A stretch of 60,000 nt of DNA, from the NCBI RefSeq assembly GCF_037975245.1, contig NC_092582.1:22904577-22964576 (forward strand), in the 5' to 3' direction. Origin of the DNA: Apostichopus japonicus (Eukaryota; Echinodermata; Holothuroidea; Aspidochirotida; Stichopodidae). The translations under genes were made by a program, and so were the position numbers. This document shows positions 44,201 to 52,940 of the stretch, in pieces. The notes under the pieces were generated by a model. That model was not told the DNA's origin, ran no database searches, and worked only from the letters and a program-made list of their open reading frames with translations. The first letter of the stretch is position 1, and each line of letters starts with the position of its first letter.

Positions 44201-45664
44201 ATCAAAAACTTGACCAAATGGTTTGCAAGATCTCACCGTCCGATATGATGTCAAGGGCAAATTTTTTGATGGTAGTCCGGACTGTCTGAGACCCGGCCGA
44301 ATTTCCGTTTTGGAACGACCGGAATCAGCTGTGGAGGTCTTCTGGCATATGACTAATTGTTTACAGATTGCATTGTAAAGTGAATGTTCCCAAATAGGTT
44401 GAACAAAACCATTGCTATCACTCCCAAAGGCTGGTGTTCCATATTACCAACCTACACATCTCTTCCCAAAAGTGTACATTCTACAAGTGACATCGGTCAT
44501 TTTTATGTTGCTGCATGTTTTTTTTCCCGGTCATCCTTAAAACTTTGCCCTGGGCTGTACTTGACCAACACAGATGGAGATGGAAGCAGCGGTGTTCATT
44601 ATCTCCTCTGTTGATTGAGTTCTGGGCCGAACCGCAGACTGCAGGCAGTGGTAATCAAATACCTAGTGTGTAGTTGCAGTATACGCGCTTACTAAGACTC
44701 AAAGGTGTCCAGTCACCCAGGCATGCGATAACATATCAACACTAGATGATCCGTATTTCACAATTAATAGTTCATTTCTGTCTTCTGTCTAAAATCTCTC
44801 GATATTTTACTAAGTGTTTGTTTTTCATGTGTTTGTTGCGTTTTAGTCTGTGTGTTAGTCGGTGGAGAAATTTGAATATATATCTTCTTTTTTTATTGTC
44901 ATAGATTCTTTGGGTGGTACGTCTCCGTTCGGTAGCCTCCACCAAAGAGAGGAGGACAAACAACAGGGAAGCAGCAACCTATTTGGCGGACTGGGGTGGA
45001 CCATCCCACCTCCGGACCAGATTTCGGGTTCTCCTACCAGCACCCTCTTACCAGAAAGAATTCAGGTATGACACCCCCACTGAGCTCTCTTTCCAAGTTA
45101 ACTGTGCGTACACCATTGCAAAATTCTGACCGGCTGTGATGCAGTCATTAAGATTATGTTTGTCTTTGAAGCCTAATTGTATAAGAAGAGAATGCACGGT
45201 GTGAAAAGATTTGATGTTTCATAGTAGGCCATATATGACATAATGTTGGGCGATCTACTTATCCCCAATTGAATTTTATTACCCATCTACGTCATCAAAG
45301 TATGTATATGGAGAGTTCAACTCAAGAGGGCACTGCTTTCTTTTGTTTTTAGGAGGAGGGAAGGGGAGGGGGAAGGAGTAGGGGAGGGGAAAACCACAGT
45401 ACCTGCTTGGAATATGTACTTGTACCTATATAATAAAGAAGTACAAGAGAGACATACAATGTGATGCTTGCAGTTTAATATCGTCTCTAGTCATTCCCAG
45501 CGTATCCGTACTGCCCTGTCTGTCTGTTAGCAGGGCCGACTCGATCTTCCACTTTTCTCATCTTCTTTCCCGTTCTCCAGTCAATCTGGTCGAGCCCTGT
45601 GAGCTCTGGAGGTGTGGAGCCCCCCGGCATGGAGAAGTTAATGAGAGACAAGCCTGAGACTTGA
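29270..45664 (+). CDS. SMG7: SMG7 (EST1C) nonsense-mediated decay adaptor, 16 exons, complete
   Basis: Adaptor that binds phosphorylated UPF1 through an N-terminal 14-3-3-like domain and, through its C-terminal region, recruits the CCR4-NOT deadenylase in cytoplasmic NMD. Sixteen exons sum to 3807 nt, encoding 1268 residues (human about 1100). The 14-3-3-like/TPR region spans residues ~1-230: LLVTDLEYALDKK, SSCLYICQYCLVHLGD, PTNGQPYNQLAIV, RSIAVKHPFPAALTNLQ. Lysine K61 (WNNIFKNH) and R158 (LARYRN) match human K66 and R163, which contact phosphoserine. An alpha-helical domain follows (~232-480), then an acidic linker and a 554-residue low-complexity exon. The C-terminus keeps SYSLFSSPSPW and QSIWSS, both found in human SMG7. 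The ATG at 29270 is chosen because only it keeps phase with exon 2 and resembles the family N-terminus (CAQLSRRANELKKQL). Head to head with XPR1. Confidence 0.96.
29293..30726. other. SMG7 intron 1
   Basis: 1.4 kb with TAGGCCTA-type words and a C-tract near 30490. No other feature recognised. Confidence 0.5.
30727..30758 (+). CDS. SMG7: SMG7 coding exon 2
   Basis: Thirty-two-nucleotide exon encoding RANELKKQLS. Acceptor CTTTGCAG, donor GTAAGT. Phases fit exon 1 and exon 3. Confidence 0.88.
31003..31080 (+). repeat. AAT tract with 'ataatgcgc...ctcaaggcgc' element
   Basis: AATAATAATAATAACAG is followed by TTTATAATGCGC and GGGTGCTCAAGGCGCA. I recall this layout as a common dispersed repeat of marine invertebrate genomes; I cannot name the family. 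Confidence 0.6.
31375..31580 (+). mobile_element. tRNA-derived SINE, 5'-truncated copy
   Basis: Starts at the B-box-like GGTCCCCGGTACGAGTC, then body with CCAGTTACAGAGTTGTTGAC, CATAATCATGGACGTT, and GCCAATGATGGCTTCTTCG, ending in an ATAC microsatellite. Its body matches the minus-strand copy at 41020-41244. Confidence 0.85.
31900..32069 (+). CDS. SMG7: SMG7 coding exon 3
   Basis: Encodes residues 19-75 with RELLVTDLEYALDKKLEQEL and WNNIFKNHISSLQ. K61 corresponds to human K66. Acceptor CCAACAG, donor GTGAGG. Confidence 0.95.
32178..32202. repeat. GT microsatellite
   Basis: GTGTGTGT run in SMG7 intron 3. Confidence 0.9.
33080..33151 (+). CDS. SMG7: SMG7 coding exon 4
   Basis: Encodes NPKRSELQSMLTLTLDSATG and FFLQ (residues 76-99), matching the human NPNRSEVQ segment. 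Acceptor TGTAATAG, donor GTGAGT, both phase 0. Confidence 0.94.
34153..34324 (+). CDS. SMG7: SMG7 coding exon 5
   Basis: Encodes residues 100-156 with LLHELCSAFDLELPFCVK and ISSCLYICQYCLVHLGDL. Acceptor TTTGCCAG, donor GTGAGT. Confidence 0.95.
34570..34665. repeat. 18-bp tandem repeat, about 6 copies
   Basis: Unit ATTCCTATTGTTTCATA with one shortened copy, in SMG7 intron 5. Confidence 0.9.
35478..35497 (+). promoter_or_regulatory. Tandem duplicated 3' splice site of SMG7 exon 6
   Basis: CTCGTTACAG occurs twice in direct succession, giving AG acceptors at 35487 and 35497. The first keeps the frame. The second would remove ten bases and lead to TGA at 35671-35673 within the same exon. Confidence 0.7.
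35488..35710 (+). CDS. SMG7: SMG7 coding exon 6
   Basis: Encodes residues 157-230, ARYRNDNDQAHMYYNHAV to LTNLQSTFSKLVD. This is the most conserved part; R158 is the second phosphoserine-binding residue. Only the first of two tandem acceptors keeps the frame. Donor GTCAGT. Confidence 0.96.
36640..36800 (+). repeat. Dispersed repeat copy B
   Basis: Contains TTCTATTCACCAAACCTACA, CATCTCTCCTTTAGTGTACA, TTTTGGTACATTCTTCG, and GTTTGGACAACCAGGCC. The clearest copy. A related fragment (GACGACCAAATTTCTG) lies at about 36433. Confidence 0.75.
36997..37091 (+). CDS. SMG7: SMG7 coding exon 7
   Basis: Encodes residues 231-262, RDEMKIFKMRDVELIHYFIK then FHAVIYMAGGET, matching the human SRDEVK...FIKFHGHVY segment. 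Acceptor TTCGTCAG, donor GTGAGT. Confidence 0.94.
37355..37609 (+). CDS. SMG7: SMG7 coding exon 8
   Basis: Encodes residues 263-347 with KTKLEENFRDHLSQDSL, QLVQIMAINIFALSSIKQL, and EEQCWKLTLDLM of the helical domain. Acceptor GTCTTGCAG, donor GTGAGT. Confidence 0.94.
37675..37698. repeat. Poly-T tract
   Basis: Uninterrupted T run within SMG7 intron 8. Confidence 0.9.
37992..38142 (+). CDS. SMG7: SMG7 coding exon 9
   Basis: Encodes residues 348-397 with LPAIRVLLEWLQHHQKVLAD, matching the human LPAVKVSMDWL segment. Acceptor ATCTTCCAG, donor GTAAGT. Confidence 0.93.
38723..38854 (+). CDS. SMG7: SMG7 coding exon 10
   Basis: Encodes residues 398-441 with FWNRLGKLLSMLSEP and LLLNGFRPLQEAH. Acceptor CCGTGTCAG, donor GTAGGT. 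Confidence 0.92.
39826..39939 (+). CDS. SMG7: SMG7 coding exon 11
   Basis: Encodes residues 442-479 with SLLDFSSPRAKHLTKEES and RVVRMIHIGAKLASIQP, matching the human NLDFS...RLISIGKWIA segment. Acceptor CTTTCTCAG, donor GTAAGA. Confidence 0.92.
40410..40698 (+). CDS. SMG7: SMG7 coding exon 12, acidic linker
   Basis: Encodes residues 480-576. A basic stretch around PLRQRTLVGRGPRNN is followed by a run of about 30 mostly Asp/Glu residues encoded by GAC/GAG repeats. Acceptor TTCAATTTAG, donor GTGAGT. Confidence 0.9.
41020..41244 (-). mobile_element. tRNA-derived SINE, copy with tRNA-like head
   Basis: Read on the minus strand from 41244: GGGAGTGT, A box TAGCTCAGTGG (41236-41226), B box GAGTTCGAGTC (41193-41183), then the same body as 31375-31580. 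The two boxes are the internal RNA polymerase III promoter of a tRNA. Located in SMG7 intron 12, antisense to the gene. Confidence 0.88.
41816..43477 (+). CDS. SMG7: SMG7 coding exon 13, large low-complexity exon
   Basis: A single 1662-nt open frame encoding residues 577-1130. It is rich in Pro, Gln, His, Gly, and Ser, with Gly-Pro-flanked histidine repeats (HGPHMPHGPPMHHGPQQHHG) in the first third. Likely disordered; this corresponds to the poorly conserved region of human SMG7 that is also Pro/Gln rich. Acceptor GTTTTCAG, donor GTGAAG. Confidence 0.93.
43987..44158 (+). CDS. SMG7: SMG7 coding exon 14
   Basis: Encodes residues 1131-1187 with SSYSLFSSPSPWSDKSKR, similar to the human LYSLFEGTPWSPS motif. 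Acceptor TTTTTGCAG, donor GTAAGA. Confidence 0.92.
44425..44560 (+). repeat. Dispersed repeat copy C
   Basis: Contains GGCTGGTGTTCCATATTACC, CCTACACATCTCTTCC, and AAGTGTACATTCTA. More diverged than copy B. In SMG7 intron 14. Confidence 0.55.
44905..45065 (+). CDS. SMG7: SMG7 coding exon 15
   Basis: Encodes residues 1188-1241 with NLFGGLGWTIPPPDQ and TLLPERIQ. Acceptor TTGTCATAG, donor GTATGA; ends on a complete codon. Confidence 0.88.
45581..45664 (+). CDS. SMG7: SMG7 terminal coding exon 16
   Basis: Encodes SIWSSPVSSGGVEPPGMEKL then MRDKPET and TGA. The join LLPERIQ-SIWSS mirrors the human ESLK-SIWSS tail. A strong pyrimidine tract precedes the acceptor CTCCAG. An in-frame acceptor at 45490 would add 30 residues and is possible as an alternative. 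Confidence 0.87.
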   Translation, partial: SIWSSPVSSGGVEPPGMEKLMRDKPET

Positions 45665-48129
45665 AGCAAGCAGAAGATCCCTTCACTGATGAATAATCTT
45701 GTTACTTTTGAGACGAAAAAAACCATCCACGGTGTGGTGGAGCAACCAACTAGGGGTTGCAGTAATTGAGGTAGATTTGGTATTTTGCTAAAATTCTTCA
45801 AATATGGCCAAGCGAATATGAAGGCAAGTGCCAGCGTGCAGCAAGTTTGGTGGCTGCGGTCTGAGATCACAAAATGACAACCAAGATGGCACCTAAGCTG
45901 CAAAACATTTAAGGCAAAAAAGAAATTAGAAAAACAACGGCAAACAACGACAGGAAATATCGCAACCAGACGATTTCCTTTGGTCGGAAGATGCCGTAGG
46001 GTAGACGATCCGGTTTTGGGTAAAAGAAGTTTAACATCTGAAAAGATGTCGGTTTTCGAAAGCACCGGAAAACGAAATCAAACGTTTCGCGTCGATCTGG
46101 AGCCGGTAAAAAGAAAAAATGACATTTTTGCTCCAATGCTAAGCTTGTTTCATAGGTTTGGATTATCTTTGAAAAGTCTTTTTTTTTTTTCTTCTCTATC
46201 TCTTTTCTCTATCTCTCTGTTTTTAAAACATTTTCATGAATTTTCTCGGAAAAAATTGTGGAGAACGAAGGAAGCAATAAGCTAGTTAGATAGACACGTC
46301 AACTGTGAATAGCTTGGTATCAGTCGTCGGGTTGAAGTTGCCACGATCTGGGAGGCTGTGTATAGAACTGCTGTGATTGTAAGAACAGGATAATTTTTCC
46401 GAAGAAAAAATAAAAACGAACACAAAAAAAAAGCATCGTACTGCAATTATTTGGAGGAATATAAAAAGGAAACCTGTAAGTTCAAAACTACGGGCTTGTC
46501 GATAGAGTTTGACGTCAATATTTACATAACTGTATTCCGTTTTTAGTCGTGAGCTGTTTAAATTTAGGGAAGATAGCAGGAAGAGCTAAATAGACAACTG
46601 CTGATTGGTCTGCTTATAGGTGGTAAGATAAGGGGCTGTCCTATTATATGTACGCCTTGGCAATGTCAAACGCATGTCTCCGGTCAGCTCGCGACTGCCT
46701 AGATAAGGCGAACGTTTAGATTCAGAGAAATCGCCTACGTAGGATTTATATTTCTGGCAGCTTGGTTTCATATTTTCATCTTTCTTGAAGATCTCACGTG
46801 CTGTGTACAGACATATATACATATATGTGTATATATATGTATTTGTAAACTTTTTAAGAGAAGCGTCTACAATTAAAGTTCAGCCCTCTGACGGTCAGAG
46901 GGTCATATAACGCGAACACGTTGGAAAACGCTTGGAGGAAACTGTTTAGAATCTGTGCTCCTTTGTATCGGCTACTGAATGTGTTTTAACATTAAAACAT
47001 TGTGGAATTCGGACATAAATTTAGAAGAACCAACTGTAAATTCAATGTCAACATCTCCGATAGTTTTATTTGGGATTTTTCCCGCTCTTTCTTGCTGGAT
47101 AGTTTATCCTCTTGGAAACTTCTAGACCCTGTGGTGTGTTTTTCTCTCTTTCCTTTATAGTTTGTTCGTAACCGCATGCATGCATTTATTTTGCTATGTA
47201 TATATATATCCTTGATTTGCTCGTAAAGGTTTTCAGGGTTGCTTTTTGACAATCTGGGTTTTTTTCTCTTGTTGTCTTGTCTTGATTCCTCTTGCATAAA
47301 CTCGTCACCAAATTGCATTAATACATCAACCGTTACCATGGAAACATGATGAAACTTGGGCCTCTGTCAATATTCAAACCCATTTTTGGTCGATCAAGTA
47401 TCAGGAAACGTGTCAAGTCGACATCGGAGGCACGTGGAAAGTCGAAAAATGTTTGACTTATGTTTTTTTGTACGTTAATGTTGACAAATTAGACGAAGGT
47501 TGTAATTTGATTGACTTAAAAGCATGCCTGAAGTCATGTCCGAGTACCGAACAAGATTTCGAACCAAAAGCTGTTCACTAGATGAGAGAGCCTGCTGTTT
47601 GAGAAAGAATTGATGGACAGCTTCTTCACGAAGCTCCACACAGCTTATTAGTCTAACTTTTTAATCTGATTTTCATCCGATATTTCTACTTAGCAAGTAA
47701 ATAAGAAGTATGACGCATAGAGAGCAAAAAAGATGTGCTTTGCTGTGTAAGTTAAACAGTCAGTCACCGAGAAGAAAATTTAAATGCCGACAAATTTTTG
47801 AATCCATAACGAGCCAATCGTCTGTCTCGCTTGATCGTAATAGGAAGGTCATCTATATAGAGGAAATTGGTGGATATCGAGAAAATTGGTTTTGTACTCG
47901 TGTTTTTTTTTGTGGTGGAATGAATGTAAATTACAGCTTAATTGAGACAGAGAATTTAGTATGGATTATATTAAGTCAAATGGCATCTTATTGTAATTTC
48001 ACAGTGGAGTCAAAACCTGCAGTACTAGTAACCTCACCCCACTCCCACTCCAAGAAAAAAAGTAGTCAAGAAAGAAAAAAAAACCAAAAGAATCTTTCAT
48101 TGCTGATAATTTCTCGAATCGCTTACAGT

Positions 48130-48690
48130 ACAGAATGGAGAGTATGCTGGCGTTCTCAAGTCACAGCTGCTAAAGAAAGAAATGGGAAAATATTTTAGCT
48201 CTCTCACTGCACTGTTGCTAAAGGAAAGAATGGAGGAGTATGTTTACATTCTCACTTTACTGTTGCTAAACTAAAGAATGGAGGAGTATGTTTCCATTCT
48301 CACTTCACTGTTGCTAAATCAAAGAATGACAGAGTATTTAAGCACTCTCACTTCACTGTTGCTAAAGTAAAGAGTGGAGGAGTATGTTTACATTCTCACT
48401 TCACTGTCGTTAAAGGAAAGAATGACAAAGTATTTCAGCACACTCACTTCACTGTTGCTAAAGGAAAGAATGGAGGAGTTTGTTTACATTCTCACTTCAC
48501 TGTTGCAGAAGTAAAGAATGGAGAAGGACTTTGTTTACATTCTTAATTGACAGTTGCAAAAGTAAAACATGGAGAAGTATATCAGCATTAAAATATGGAG
48601 AAGTATTTCAGCATTAATACGTGGATAAGTATTTCAGCATTACCATTTTCTCTGTGGCTAAAGTAATGAATGGAAGAGTATGTTTACCTT
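48130..48690. repeat. 48-bp minisatellite with alternating monomer types
   Basis: Unit CTCACTTCACTGTTGCTAAA plus GGAAAGAATG and then either GAGGAGTATGTTTACATT or ACAGAGTATTTAAGCACT. About ten copies with degenerate edges and two half-units near 48570-48630. Confidence 0.9.
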
Positions 48691-51299
48691 TGCATTGCAT
48701 TGTTATTCAAGGGAAAGAATTTGTCTATTGTACAGTATTGAAAATCTTTGCAGTTAGTTCATACTATGCCACAAGTATGTCTTGTAAACAGTACAGAGAG
48801 TATATTATAGGGTTATTGATACTCTCGGAAGGGTGTGATGTTAAATATCTAGTACAAATGACAAATCAATACCCAATTCTTCCGTCTGGCTTTGAGCATA
48901 GCATAGTCTGCAGTTCTTTCCATCCTTGCACTGTAGCCAAAGCCAAGCTTAGAAGAGTAAGACACCAAACACTAACTCTGAGGGTAGAAGCCGCCCAGTC
49001 ATTTCACCTCCTCCATTTGTAAGGATTTTTGGTGCTGTCGGAGAGCAATGTGTGTGTGTCCATGTGCACGCGTGGGTTGGTATCGATGGCAAGCTTGGTA
49101 AACTAAACATCTATTGCTGTTTTGACATTTAAGTCGTTGAATATTTTCACCTTCTGTCGTTTTTGCTATACATGTCAAACATGGACAACATTGGTAGCAG
49201 TTATCTCATGCAGAAATATTGTATGCTTTTCCTTTGTTGTAGTGGAAAACACACTTATTTAATAGTCAGATTCCCCGATAAGATTATTTGAATTTCATGT
49301 TATGTGTAACACCTATCTATTGTATTGTCTGATATCAGAGGGGGGGACAATGCTTTCTATTTTTACTTGTGAACGATGGTCTGGTGGATAGAAGCTGGGG
49401 GTGGGGGGGAGGGAGTCTGTCTGATATTTAGGCAGTTCTTGCCCCCGTAAGGCACCATGCTGTAACATTCATCAGCACTGGTAGAACCTCTTTGGCCGTG
49501 TTACTAATTTCATATATGCAGATGATGTGTTTCTGTAGGTTGGTGGGTCTACTGTGACAGGGGGATAAACATGAACCTCGTTAGTCGTTCTTCGGTGGTC
49601 TTACTACTCAGTTATTATGGAAGTTACCATTCGTGTGACATATATTCCTCATTGCTGGTTTATTTTGTCAGGCATAATCTCTCTGCAATTAATTTTTTTT
49701 TCAAAATTTCCACATAAATTCTCATATCAAATTTTTTTGTTAATGTTTTTCTTTTCTTTTACTTTTGTAAAACTTGAAAATTTCATTTAACAAATGTAAG
49801 AGCAGATGTCATTTTCTTTCTCTCTCTCTCCGCAAGAAACAATAAACAGTGGGGTTTATTTCCAATTTCAGCTGTCTAAATTTCTAACTATTAAACTGTA
49901 GACATTCAAGTGATAATATTTTGTCTGTTTTCGTTATTGAACTACATGTGTTACAAACACCGAGAGAGATGTGTTGTACTTTGACACTTTTCAGCAAGTA
50001 TGGAGTGTTGGATAATTCTATGATTGTTGCTAGTTCTCATGTGTACCCAAGTACTGATTGCACTAAGAGTCGCACTGGATCAAGTATAAATAAAAAAACG
50101 AAGAAAACTTAAAGCAGATAGGTGTGTTTTCAGCATTTCTCTCACCGTTAAATATATACTTGTTTTAACGTGAACAGAAATGTTTTTTATAACAGATGTC
50201 TAAAATCTTGAGAAAGAAATAAGAAAAGATTTCTGGCATGTCGGATAACAGCTATCAGTACTTTCGTAGCAGAAGTACCGAGAATAACGTAATTTACATA
50301 TAAGAATCGGGGCTAAGAGTCATTAACTGTTGAGATTATATACTTGGCTAACTTTTGGGGGTGGGGGTGAGGTTGGGGGGCAAACAAAAACTTGGCAGGC
50401 TCGGTAGAGGAAATTTTGCTGTAGTAACTTGATTGGCTGTGACGAGCGGTGAAATGGGATTATGTAAAGTAGACCAGTTTACTCTTAAAGAAATCTATTA
50501 TTCTCTAGCATCATTAATGTTACCCTGTAAAGTTTTTTCTGGTTTGTTGTTCTAGATTGACGTTCTTGCTAAACCGATGGCTCTGTGTGCTTGAATCTTT
50601 TACTTTTAAATGTTCAGTTTTTTAACAATCTGTTCTAGTGGTTCATTAACTATCTCAAGCTCGCTGGCAATCATATTTAGTCAGTGGGGGGTAAATAATG
50701 TTGTACTCACTGATAGTATGGAACAAAAGTTATATTAACAAAGGAATAAAATATAATATAAAAAAAAATAATAAAAAAAAATACACAACGACCCCAATGT
50801 ACCCCATATGTTTCTAATTTATTTTATTTTATTTTGTTATACTTTTTAAGATTAATCAAACAAAATATGTTTATTTTCAGCAGTGCAAATATGAAGTATG
50901 GTAATATTTTGTATTGCAGAGTTCAGGATTTCATATCCCACTTTCACTTCCCTACCAACAATCCACTTAATCCGGCACCCAGTGACCCAACCCCACCTAC
51001 CCCGACCCGACCCCCACCTACCACCCCATCCCATTGAAATGGCTGTAGATCAGTTTGCCTCTGAAAAAGATCACATGAAATGAATTGAGTAAATATCCAA
51101 GGAGCACTGATCAAGGATAAGGAGCAAACAAGATTCTACATGTTTGTGGTTCCAATACGTAAGAACCAGCACATTGCTGAACAGTAACCCTGAGGTAAGA
51201 ATTTGAGGGAAACTACCAATAAGGAGATCATTAGTAAGAAAAATAATGTAGTACCTGTCCCCCATCGAACACATAATCGGTGGTTATTTCCAAGATATT

Positions 51300-51323
51300 T
51301 ACATATATATATATATGTATATA

Positions 51324-51360
<37 letters not shown>
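51300..51360. repeat. TA microsatellite
   Basis: ATATATATGTATATAT-type run. Confidence 0.95.
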
Positions 51361-51363
<3 letters not shown>

Positions 51364-51535
51364 TAGCCTGTATATGGGAAGTTACTTATACTGTAACAAC
51401 AGTCTATTCGTTGACAATTCAGGTAACGATGAGCCTATATATATATGTATATATATATAAATAGCCTGTACATGGGAAGTTATGTATACTGTAACAACAG
51501 TATTCGTTGAAAGTTAAGGTAACGATGAGCCTTGT
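51361..51535. repeat. ~100-bp tandem duplication
   Basis: AATAGCCTGTATATGGGAAG ... GGTAACGATGAGCCT at 51362-51437 recurs at 51461-51534 with a few changes; a TA run separates the copies. Confidence 0.9.
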
Positions 51536-51734
51536 AAATTTATTGTTATGTTTTAGGCAGACGACCCTCTTGCCTGTGCGTGGCACTCAGTTCAGACGAT
51601 GACTCCTGTGTCCAATATTTATGTAATATTTATATAAACAAAATAGGGATAATAATCTTAAAAAATCTTAAAATCATCAATTAATATATAAAGAGCAAGA
51701 AAGAAACCCCATATCTATACACACACACTTAAGA

Positions 51735-51828
51735 TATATATGTATATGTTTGTATATATATAGATATCTATATATATAGATATCTATATATATAGATATC
51801 TATATATATATAGATATCTATATATAGC
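51735..51828. repeat. TATAGATATC tandem repeat
   Basis: Four to five copies of a 16-18-bp unit TATATATAGATATC, self-complementary in each unit. Confidence 0.9.
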
Positions 51829-51954
51829 ACGTATTATTTCTAGCTGATCAAGGTCGCGTTTAATGTATTTATAGGTGCATTATCTAACATTTTATTTGTA
51901 CAATGCTCTAGAGCAGGCTAATAAAGGAAACAAATTGAACTTTGAGTCCATAGT

Positions 51955-52024
51955 CATATATATATATATAGCCTATATATATATAGCCTATATATATATA
52001 TATAGCCTATATATATATATATAG

Positions 52025-52056
<32 letters not shown>
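51955..52056. repeat. TA-rich repeat with TATAGCC units
   Basis: TATATAGCC repeats four times and then grades into pure TA. Confidence 0.92.
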
Positions 52057-52059
<3 letters not shown>

Positions 52060-52156
52060 ATTGTTCACTTCCTGCTGCAAGAGTGCTCAATACGTATATG
52101 TAGAGCAAATAATATAATATACCTATACTGTAATTTACAACATGTTGTAACTCAAG

Positions 52157-52174
52157 TTTCACGGCGATCATCAG
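52157..52174 (-). ncRNA. Hammerhead-core-like motif 3 (weak)
   Basis: Minus strand CTGATGA, seven bases, GAAAC. The intervening segment forms no convincing stem II. Listed because it is in sequence related to the 18-kb copy. Confidence 0.2.
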
Positions 52175-52444
52175 ACAACTTGTTGTCTATATATGACTGT
52201 GGACTCAAAGCTCAATTTTTTTCCTTGATTAGCCTGCTCAAGAGTATTGCACATATAAAATGTTAGACAATGCACCTTAAAATACATTGATCACAATGCA
52301 GATAGGCTAAAAATAGCCTCGACGCGCTAAAGGCCAAATGTCGGTGAATAAATGTGTATTTGTGATACATATTTGTGATACCTATTTGAAAAATGTTAGC
52401 AATCTTAAGTTGATCAACTTTAGGATCAGTATTCTTGTGAGCCT

Positions 52445-52940
52445 TTAATAATCATAGGTATAACCTTTCTCATTATCTGCATCCACTTGTCCAACCTTCT
52501 GTCGGTTCAATTGATCATACATAGTTCCATTTCCAGTTTTCTGTGCCCTGGCTTTGATTAAGTCCTTTGGGACAGTCTTTAAGTTGTATGCTTGTCCAAG
52601 GAGGTGCATTAGATCTATGAATTGTGTAGTAAGGTTTAACTTCCAGCTAAATTCGCTCGCCCGATAGTCAAAGGGGAACACGTGGTGGTAGTTATGCCAA
52701 CCTTCCCCCAGAACGAGAAGGGAGACAAACGGGTTCTCCCCGGGGTCGATAGTTTCATCGTACGGCCGGTTACCCCAGATGTGCGCCACGCTGTTCACGC
52801 ACCACGTAAAGTTGTATTCCACAACCAGTCGCGTTACTGCGACTAGGATGAAAGCATTCCAAAGGGATTCGCCCCAGAGGTAGTGGGGGAGGTAGGTCGG
52901 AAGAAAGAACGTGATTAGGAGACTGAGCTGGTAGTAATAC
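52445..52940 (-). CDS. SCD: SCD coding exon 4, histidine box III and stop
   Basis: Encodes residues 183-347 with NSVAHIWGNRPYDETIDPGE and VLGEGWHNYHHVFPFDYRAS, ending KGYTYDY-stop. Acceptor TACCTTCCAG-like (GCCTTCCAG). Confidence 0.96.

Larger units (their letters stand above)
51862..52288. repeat. Inverted repeat, ~100-bp arms, ~226-bp spacer
   Basis: Left arm 51862-51962 (GGTGCATTATCTAACATTTT, GAGCAGGCTAAT, TTTGAGTCCATAGTCATATA) and right arm 52189-52288 are reverse complements with roughly one mismatch in eight. The spacer contains a TA tract, CAATTGTTCACTTCCT, and the third hammerhead-core-like motif. Lies 157 bp beyond the SCD stop codon. Confidence 0.88.
45665..52444. other. Convergent region between SMG7 and SCD
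   Basis: 6.8 kb downstream of both genes; it must contain both 3' UTRs. Plus-strand AATAAA at 46409-46414, ~49840, ~50088, and ~50743 are candidate SMG7 polyadenylation signals; a minus-strand AATAAA (51896-51891) is a candidate for SCD. Also holds the 48-bp array, the 100-bp duplication, TA repeats, and the inverted repeat. Open frames here (e.g. 47710-48198) have no recognisable homology. Confidence 0.6.

Noticed and set aside
45491-45580. Upstream acceptor for the last SMG7 exon
   Set aside because: In frame and possible, but the join at 45581 better preserves the family tail ERIQ-SIWSS and has a stronger pyrimidine tract.
45487-46065. 192-codon open frame on the minus strand over the SMG7 last exon and downstream
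   Set aside because: No recognisable domain, cysteine- and leucine-rich drift composition, antisense to a well-supported exon.
47710-48198. 162-codon plus-strand open frame
   Set aside because: No family resemblance, lysine-rich low-complexity end, runs into the 48-bp minisatellite; probably chance in non-coding DNA.
48621-49022. 133-codon plus-strand open frame
   Set aside because: Begins inside the minisatellite edge, no recognisable motif, no splice context; kept only as a note.
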